Positions 5,376 through 5,385 of a stretch of DNA of 5,385 bases are shown here, one piece after another. The translations under genes were made by a program, and so were the position numbers. The DNA lies in assembly GCA_026014605.1 (NCBI GenBank), contig JAOZIC010000004.1:12196-17580 (forward strand), given 5' to 3'. Numbering within the stretch: the stretch's first letter is position 1; every line of letters begins with the position of its first letter. Under the pieces are notes generated by a model. The model was not told where the DNA came from. It saw only the letters and a list, made by a program, of their open reading frames with translations, and did not search any database. The stretch is from Candidatus Bathyarchaeota archaeon. Lineage in GTDB: Archaea; Thermoproteota; Bathyarchaeia; Bathyarchaeales; Bathyarchaeaceae.

Positions 5376-5385
5376 ATGGGTAAGA
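5376..5385 (+). CDS. Start of an unidentified gene, cut by the window end
   Basis: ATG GGT AAG begins a reading frame (M-G-K) 11 nt after a strong Shine-Dalgarno sequence, and the window ends one base later. Nothing about the product can be read from three codons. MGK starts are common among small basic archaeal proteins, including some ribosomal proteins, but that is no basis for a name. It is transcribed divergently from the beta-helix gene. Confidence 0.4.

Noticed and set aside
1..5385. Mobile element or defence system
   Set aside because: No transposase, integrase, nuclease, toxin-antitoxin pair, terminal inverted repeat or target duplication was found on either strand.

Overview
This window looks like ordinary archaeal chromosome. 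The strongest evidence is the gatD-gatE pair, which encodes the archaea-specific GatDE amidotransferase. Support also comes from a compact archaeal-type UbiD-family decarboxylase and from a surface protein ending in an IPEFPTW motif, a hydrophobic segment and a lysine-containing tail. From memory of such proteins, that tail, together with GTG/TTG-tolerant starts and moderate GC, suggests a Bathyarchaeia-like or methanogen-related lineage. This placement is an inference and was not checked by any search.

Layout. Positions 1-362 (+) hold the C-terminal part of gatD, cut by the window edge. gatE follows at 374-2275 (+) after an 11-nt gap, so the two are almost certainly co-transcribed. They make Gln-tRNA(Gln) by amidating misacylated Glu-tRNA(Gln). 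Facing gatE tail to tail, with the stop codons sharing four bases (2272-2275), is a UbiD-family gene on the minus strand (2272-3528). Its best candidate role is decarboxylation of anhydromevalonate 5-phosphate in the archaeal mevalonate route to isoprenoid lipids. A 212-bp spacer (3532-3743) carries two imperfect direct repeats on the UbiD promoter side. On the other side it carries a hairpin plus T-run and a 14-bp palindrome after the upstream gene.

Positions 3744-5174 (minus) encode a 476-residue secreted, membrane-anchored right-handed parallel beta-helix protein (NosD/PbH1-like). It has an unusually short and regular 15-19-residue rung and two long loop insertions, one rich in His and Asp. 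Its own TATA-like box lies just upstream. The last 200 bp form a divergent AT-rich promoter region. It ends with a strong Shine-Dalgarno sequence and the first codons (ATG GGT AAG) of another plus-strand gene cut by the window end.

The genes do not form one pathway: translation, probable lipid-precursor biosynthesis and a cell-surface protein sit side by side. I see no defence system, mobile element, CRISPR array or stable RNA gene. The least explained items are the surface beta-helix protein and the small repeats in the two intergenic regions.
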